Origin: Kiritimatiellia bacterium
GTDB taxonomy: Bacteria > Verrucomicrobiota > Kiritimatiellia > RFP12 > UBA1067
Direction of reading: 5' to 3'
Assembly (NCBI GenBank): GCA_017628165.1
Contig: JAGBZQ010000004.1
Coordinates: 1-10,710 of the forward strand
DNA length: 10,710 nucleotides
Shown here: piece after piece, positions 6,688 to 10,710 of the stretch
Layout: the number at the start of each line of letters is the position of its first letter
Numbering within the stretch: the stretch's first letter is position 1
Program-made: the position numbers and the translations under genes
The notes under the pieces: model-generated
What the model saw: the letters and a program-made list of their open reading frames with translations, nothing else
Databases searched by the model: none
Told to the model about the DNA's origin: nothing

Positions 6688-6747
6688 AGTAGCATAAATC
6701 CCTACCAAATGTATTTTTAATGCTTTTTATTACGAAAGTGTCTTACA

Positions 6748-8985
6748 ATGAAAGAAATGTATATTATCAAGCGTAGCGGCGAGGAGAAACCGTTTGATAT
6801 TTCTAAAATCGCCAACGCCATCCGCAAGGCAAGCCAGGTTGTTGACATCAAGGATGCGCTCTCTGAAGGACGCATCAATTTGATTGCGGAAGAGGTAGCT
6901 GGCGTTTGCGCAGGGCGTGATCGTGCGATGACGGTTGAGGAGATTCAGGATGTCGTCGAGACGAAGATCATGGAGATGGGTGCCCATGAAATCGCCAAGA
7001 AGTATATTACATATCGCTATAAGCAGTCTCTTCTCCGCCAGGCAAACACGACGGACAAGCAGATTCTCTCGCTCATCGAGTGCAACAATGAGGATGTAAA
7101 GCAGGAGAACTCCAACAAGAATCCCACAATCAACTCCGTCCAGCGCGACTATATGGCAGGCGAAGTTTCCAAGGACGTGGCATCTCGCCTTCTTCTTCCA
7201 GCGGATGTCGTTCAGGCGCATGCGGATGGGGTGATTCATTTCCATGATATGGATTACTATGCGCAGCACATGCATAACTGCGATCTTGTGAATCTTGAGG
7301 ATATGCTCCAGAACGGCACGGTCATTTCCGGGACGATGATTGAAAAGCCCAAGAGTTTCTCTACCGCCTGCAACATAGCCACGCAGATCATCGCGCAGGT
7401 GGCGTCCAACCAGTATGGCGGTCAGTCGATTTCGCTTACGCATCTTGCACCCTTTGTGGATATTTCGCGTCAGGCCATCCGCGAGGAACTAAAGGAGGAA
7501 TGTGCTCTTGCCGGCATCGAGATGGATCAGAAGTCTTTTGACAGCATCGTTGAGATGCGCGTTCGCAAGGAGATTCAGAAGGGCGTCCAGACGATTCAGT
7601 ATCAGGTGGTCACGCTTATGACTACGAACGGCCAGGCGCCGTTTGTCACCGTGTACATGTATCTCGGTGAAGCGCGTAGTGAAATTGAGCGCCGTGATCT
7701 CGCGCTTGTTATTGAGGAAGTGCTCAAAGAGCGCATCAGGGGAGTGAAGAACGAGCAGGGTGTTTATGTGACGCCTGCGTTTCCGAAGCTCATCTATGTT
7801 CTTGAGGAGCAGAATATCAAGCCCGATTCGCCTTACTATTATCTCACGGAGCTTTCGGCAAAGTGCACCGCCAAGCGCATGGTGCCCGACTACATCTCCG
7901 AGAAGAAGATGCGCGAATACAAGCTCTCCAAGGGGCAGACAGAGGGCAACGGCGATTGTTACACCTGCATGGGCTGCCGCTCGTTCCTTACTCCAGACCG
8001 CTCCGGCAATGGTTTTGGAAATATCGCTCGTGCACGCAATTACGATCCTTCGAAGCCCAAGTATTACGGACGCTTCAATCAGGGCGTGGTGACGATCAAC
8101 CTCGTTGATATTGCGCTATCTTCGCATGGTGATATGGACAAGTTCTGGGCCCTCTTCGCTGAGCGTTGCGAGCTTTGCCACAAGGCGCTTAGGTGCCGTC
8201 ACGAGCGTCTTATCGGTACGTCTTCGGACGCGGCTCCCATCCTTTGGCAGTATGGTGCGCTTGCGCGTCTTGACAAGGGAGAAAAGATCGACAAGCTTCT
8301 TTATGGCGGCTACTCCACGATATCGCTTGGATACGCCGGACTCTGGGAGTGCGTTCTTGCCATGACGGGCAAAAAGCTTACCGAGGCCGAGGGCGAGGCT
8401 TTTGGTCTTAAGGTGATGGAGAAGCTCAATGAGTTTACCGCCAAGTGGAAGGCCGCGGAGGATATAGACTATTCGCTTTACGGCACGCCTCTTGAGTCTA
8501 CCACCTACAAGTTCGCCAAGTGTCTCCAGAAGCGTTTCGGCATCGTCAAGGGTGTTACAGATCGCAACTACATTACAAACTCTTATCACATTCATGTGAC
8601 GGAGCCTATTGATGCGTTCAAGAAGCTTGAAATCGAGTCCAAGTTCCAGAAGCTCTCGCCCGGTGGCGCCATCAGCTATGTGGAGGTGCCGAATATGCAG
8701 AATAACATCCAGGCTGTTCTTGCGATTATGGCATACATCTACGACAATATCATGTACGCTGAGCTAAATACGAAGAGCGACTACTGCCAGGAATGCGGAT
8801 TCGACGGCGAGATCGAGATTGCAAAAGATTCAAGCGGCAAACTCATCTGGCGTTGTCCGAAATGCGGCAATACAGATGAGAGCAAGCTCAACGTGGCCCG
8901 CCGTACCTGCGGCTACATCGGATCGCAGTTCTGGAATCAGGGGCGTACGCAGGAGATCAAGGAGCGCGTCCTTCACGTATCGTGA
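6748..8985 (+). CDS. nrdD: Anaerobic (class III) ribonucleoside-triphosphate reductase
   Basis: This 745-residue cytoplasmic glycyl-radical enzyme reduces ribonucleoside triphosphates to deoxyribonucleotides without oxygen. Residues about 3-95 form an ATP-cone, the allosteric domain that senses ATP/dATP. The catalytic barrel follows. ACNIATQI holds conserved C208. CYTCMGCRSFL (404-414) contains C410 of the MGCR motif, the probable thiyl-radical cysteine. Near the C-terminus, C680/C683 and C703/C706 form the structural zinc site. The motif RRTCGYIG carries the glycyl-radical residue G722. All key residues are present and the length is normal for forms with an ATP-cone (E. coli NrdD is about 710). 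The ATG at 6748 has only a weak ribosome site, GAAAG (6734-6738). nrdG overlaps its last codons by 4 bases, so translation is coupled. Regulation is probably through the NrdR-like and DnaA sites upstream. Confidence 0.97.
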   Translation: MKEMYIIKRSGEEKPFDISKIANAIRKASQVVDIKDALSEGRINLIAEEVAGVCAGRDRAMTVEEIQDVVETKIMEMGAHEIAKKYITYRYKQSLLRQANTTDKQILSLIECNNEDVKQENSNKNPTINSVQRDYMAGEVSKDVASRLLLPADVVQAHADGVIHFHDMDYYAQHMHNCDLVNLEDMLQNGTVISGTMIEKPKSFSTACNIATQIIAQVASNQYGGQSISLTHLAPFVDISRQAIREELKEECALAGIEMDQKSFDSIVEMRVRKEIQKGVQTIQYQVVTLMTTNGQAPFVTVYMYLGEARSEIERRDLALVIEEVLKERIRGVKNEQGVYVTPAFPKLIYVLEEQNIKPDSPYYYLTELSAKCTAKRMVPDYISEKKMREYKLSKGQTEGNGDCYTCMGCRSFLTPDRSGNGFGNIARARNYDPSKPKYYGRFNQGVVTINLVDIALSSHGDMDKFWALFAERCELCHKALRCRHERLIGTSSDAAPILWQYGALARLDKGEKIDKLLYGGYSTISLGYAGLWECVLAMTGKKLTEAEGEAFGLKVMEKLNEFTAKWKAAEDIDYSLYGTPLESTTYKFAKCLQKRFGIVKGVTDRNYITNSYHIHVTEPIDAFKKLEIESKFQKLSPGGAISYVEVPNMQNNIQAVLAIMAYIYDNIMYAELNTKSDYCQECGFDGEIEIAKDSSGKLIWRCPKCGNTDESKLNVARRTCGYIGSQFWNQGRTQEIKERVLHVS

Positions 8986-9467
8986 ATTACGCAGACATAC
9001 ATTCTTGCGATATAGCAAACGGAGAGGGAGTCAGAGTCTCCCTCTTCGTTTCCGGCTGTACGCATAAGTGTAAAGGCTGCTTCAACGAGGAGGCTCAGGC
9101 CTTCGCCTTTGGAAAGCCGTTTGACCGCGCCACTGAGGATGAACTTTTGCGGCTGCTTGAGCCATCCTATATCGCAGGGCTTACCCTTCTTGGGGGCGAG
9201 CCGATGGAGCCGCAGAACCAGCGTGCGCTTGCGCCGTTTCTAAAGCGCTTTCGCGAGCGCTTCGGAAGTGCAAAGACGCTTTGGATATATACGGGATGCG
9301 TGTACGAGGATCTTCTCGATGCCGCTTCACGCTGGCATACTGAGGTGACGGGTGAGATTCTGTCAATGTGCGATGTTCTTGTGGATGGTCCGTTTGTGGA
9401 GGAGCTGAAGGATATTTCTCTTAAGTTCCGCGGCAGCTCCAATCAGCGCATTTTGTCCTTAAGATAG
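8982..9467 (+). CDS. nrdG: Anaerobic ribonucleotide reductase activating protein (radical SAM)
   Basis: This 161-residue radical-SAM activase generates the glycyl radical on NrdD using S-adenosylmethionine and a [4Fe-4S] cluster. The cluster motif CTHKCKGC supplies C26, C30 and C33 in the CxxxCxxC pattern, and LLGGEPM (69-75) is the SAM-binding GGE motif. The opening, with DIANGEGVRVSLFVSGC, and the C-terminal DGPFVEELKD...KFRGSSNQR are characteristic of NrdG. The start is the GTG at 8982, whose GTGA overlaps the nrdD stop. No alternative start before the cluster motif fits better. Length is typical (E. coli 154). Its 3' end overlaps the convergent polymerase gene by 25 bases, so no terminator fits between them. 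Confidence 0.96.
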   Translation: MNYADIHSCDIANGEGVRVSLFVSGCTHKCKGCFNEEAQAFAFGKPFDRATEDELLRLLEPSYIAGLTLLGGEPMEPQNQRALAPFLKRFRERFGSAKTLWIYTGCVYEDLLDAASRWHTEVTGEILSMCDVLVDGPFVEELKDISLKFRGSSNQRILSLR

Positions 9468-10654
9468 TTTCCCGCGACCAGGCCTTTCTCGTGGAGCGAG
9501 TCCAAAGCGTCTGAAAGGCGCTCGTGCTTTTCGCGCATTTTGTCCTCTTCGCATCCGAAGAGATCGTCTTGGCGGGAAGAGATCGGAGGCGTGTTCTGGA
9601 TATTTGCAAGCCCAACGCCAATGAGGCGGACTGCTCTCGAGCCTGTTCGTCGCGTTTCAGTTTTTGGCCACATCGTTTCAAAAAGCTCAAGGACTTTTGC
9701 GCGTATGGTAAAATCGTCGCGCGATGGTTCAGGAAATGGGATTTGGCGAGCAATCGTTTCGAAGTCCGCGGTTCTCATTTTTATGCGCAGCGTTCTTGCC
9801 CAGCGCTTTTTGCCGCGGAATCGGCGGCCGACTTTCGCGGCAAGCTCAAGGAGGGTCGTCCGCACGACTTCACGATTGCATTCGTCTTCACCGAACGTGT
9901 TTTCGTTGGAGACGGATTTTTCCTCTCTCTCCTGCCAGTATACGGTATCGTCAGAAATGCCAAACGAATGGCTTTTGAGCGTTTCTGCCGCATTGCGGGA
10001 GCCAAGGATTTTTTCAAGTGCACTTAGGCTCGTCCTTTGTATGGCGCCACAGGTGGTAAGACCGTATCGTTTAAGCAGCGAGTTCGTCTTTCCTCCAACG
10101 CCCCAAATTATGGAAATCGGCTTCGGGGCAAGAAAACTTGCGATTTCATTTTCGTTAAACGGCATGACTGTAAGGCCGTTCGGCTTGTTTTCTTCCGAGC
10201 CTATTTTTGCAAGAAGCCTGTTGGGGGCTATGCCTACTGAGCATGTGACAGAGCATTCCTTTTCAATTTTTTTACGTAAGGCATCTCCAAGTGTACGCGC
10301 ATTTCCGTAAAGATGAATCGAGCCTGTGATGTCGAGGAACGCTTCATCTATAGAAACTCCTTCAACATACGGCGTAAAAGTTTCGAATATTTCAAACGCC
10401 TTGCGCGATGTCTCTTCGTAAAGAGCCATGTTCGGACGTGTAAATATCGCATGAGGGCAGAGCTGGTAGGCGCGGCGCGATGGCATTGCGGAATGTATCC
10501 CGTACTTGCGCGCCTCGTAGGAGCAGGTGGAAACGACACCACGTTCATGAGGTCCGGATCCGACGACAAGGGGCTTGCCGCGCCATTCGGGATGGGCGAG
10601 TAGTTCTGCCGATGCGAAGAACGCATCCATGTCTACATGGAGAAGCGTTTTCAT
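9443..10654 (-). CDS. dinB: DNA polymerase IV, Y-family translesion polymerase
   Basis: This 403-residue low-fidelity polymerase copies damaged DNA. The N-terminal palm starts LLHVDMDAFFAS with catalytic D8 and the steric-gate FF pair (12-13). CSYEARKYGI (44-53) contributes Y46 and R49 for nucleotide binding, and SIDEAFLDIT holds D103 and E104, the other catalytic acids. A helix-hairpin-helix (about 182-199, WGVGGKTNSLLKRYG) and a little-finger domain (about 240-350) follow. QDDLF (372-376) resembles the beta-clamp binding pentapeptide; about 27 residues follow it. I chose the ATG at 10652-10654 because family members start directly before the LLHVDMDAF block. A TTG 33 bases upstream (10685-10687) would add 11 residues but overlaps the preceding frame. 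No clear Shine-Dalgarno sequence or LexA box is visible in the 56 bases upstream, so SOS control cannot be judged. It is convergent with nrdG. Confidence 0.94.
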   Translation of the reverse strand: MKTLLHVDMDAFFASAELLAHPEWRGKPLVVGSGPHERGVVSTCSYEARKYGIHSAMPSRRAYQLCPHAIFTRPNMALYEETSRKAFEIFETFTPYVEGVSIDEAFLDITGSIHLYGNARTLGDALRKKIEKECSVTCSVGIAPNRLLAKIGSEENKPNGLTVMPFNENEIASFLAPKPISIIWGVGGKTNSLLKRYGLTTCGAIQRTSLSALEKILGSRNAAETLKSHSFGISDDTVYWQEREEKSVSNENTFGEDECNREVVRTTLLELAAKVGRRFRGKKRWARTLRIKMRTADFETIARQIPFPEPSRDDFTIRAKVLELFETMWPKTETRRTGSRAVRLIGVGLANIQNTPPISSRQDDLFGCEEDKMREKHERLSDALDSLHEKGLVAGNYLKDKMR

Positions 10655-10661
10655 CGCCGTC

Positions 10662-10710
10662 TTAGAATTTTTGAATGATTCCGACAATCAGGACGCCCAG
10701 GATCAAAAGC
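10662..10710 (-). CDS. C-terminal end of an unidentified membrane protein (5' part outside window)
   Basis: Reading the - strand from the right edge, one frame gives LLILGVLIVGIIQKF and then TAA (10662-10664). This is a typical hydrophobic C-terminal membrane segment with a short charged tail. It ends 7 bases before the dinB ATG, which suggests a gene upstream in the same operon. Only 15 residues are visible, so the family cannot be named and a chance frame cannot be excluded. Confidence 0.42.
   Translation of the reverse strand, partial: LLILGVLIVGIIQKF

Noticed and set aside
6585..6747. Replication origin, because of a perfect DnaA box next to AT-rich DNA
   Set aside because: Only one good DnaA box is visible, with no cluster and no origin-type neighbours such as dnaA, dnaN or gidA.
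6730..7443. - strand open frame of 237 codons opposite the start of nrdD
   Set aside because: It is antisense to the conserved ATP-cone and barrel of nrdD and resembles no protein family.
9540..10310. Long + strand open frame (256 codons) opposite the polymerase gene
   Set aside because: It lies wholly antisense to dinB, which has all its catalytic motifs; the encoded sequence shows no domain-like pattern.
10655..10687. TTG start adding 11 residues to DinB
   Set aside because: It has no ribosome site, overlaps a likely upstream gene end, and family members begin at the MKTLLHVDMD position.
10655..10710. LexA/SOS box upstream of dinB
   Set aside because: No CTGT-N8-ACAG-like or GAAC-N4-GTTC-like sequence is present in the visible 56 bases.

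Overview
The window looks like ordinary chromosomal DNA from a Gram-negative bacterium with an anaerobic lifestyle. The evidence is a C-terminal piece of an outer-membrane beta-barrel protein, an injectisome-type secretion gene pair, and the oxygen-sensitive class III ribonucleotide reductase NrdD with its activase NrdG. The standard code is used (TGA, TAG and TAA stops; ATG and some GTG starts), and recognisable Shine-Dalgarno sequences precede several genes. An affiliation with the Verrucomicrobiota/Lentisphaerota/Kiritimatiellota side of the PVC group is my inference from gene content and protein style. It is not proven by any marker here.

Layout from left to right, + strand unless noted: (1) the 3' part of a beta-barrel gene cut by the window edge (1-800); (2) a 222-base gap with a good extended -10 promoter, leading into an M20-family metallodipeptidase (1023-2375); (3) a mannitol-dehydrogenase-family polyol/uronate oxidoreductase (best start 2399, end 4012), followed immediately by (4) a small unrecognised membrane protein (4014-4589); (5) a short gap with a candidate promoter, then sctT-sctU (4702-5490 and 5493-6584), encoding two inner-membrane export-apparatus components of a type III secretion system; (6) a 163-base regulatory gap (6585-6747) with a perfect DnaA box, a sigma70-like promoter and an overlapping NrdR-like box; (7) the nrdD-nrdG operon (6748-9467); (8) on the - strand and converging on nrdG with a 25-base overlap, a Y-family DNA polymerase IV (9443-10654), preceded by the last codons of another membrane protein cut by the window end (10662-10710).

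The genes form at least three functional units. SctT and SctU belong together in the export gate of one secretion machine, and the rest of that machine is not visible here. NrdD and NrdG make deoxyribonucleotides without oxygen, and the sites upstream suggest their expression is tied to nucleotide supply (NrdR) and perhaps replication initiation (DnaA). The dipeptidase and the oxidoreductase are catabolic enzymes that may share a transcript but have no obvious metabolic link. I see no tRNA, rRNA, CRISPR array, insertion sequence, prophage gene or attachment site. The most notable content is the isolated injectisome-type sctTU pair and the nrdD control region. I did not find a clearly new multi-gene system.
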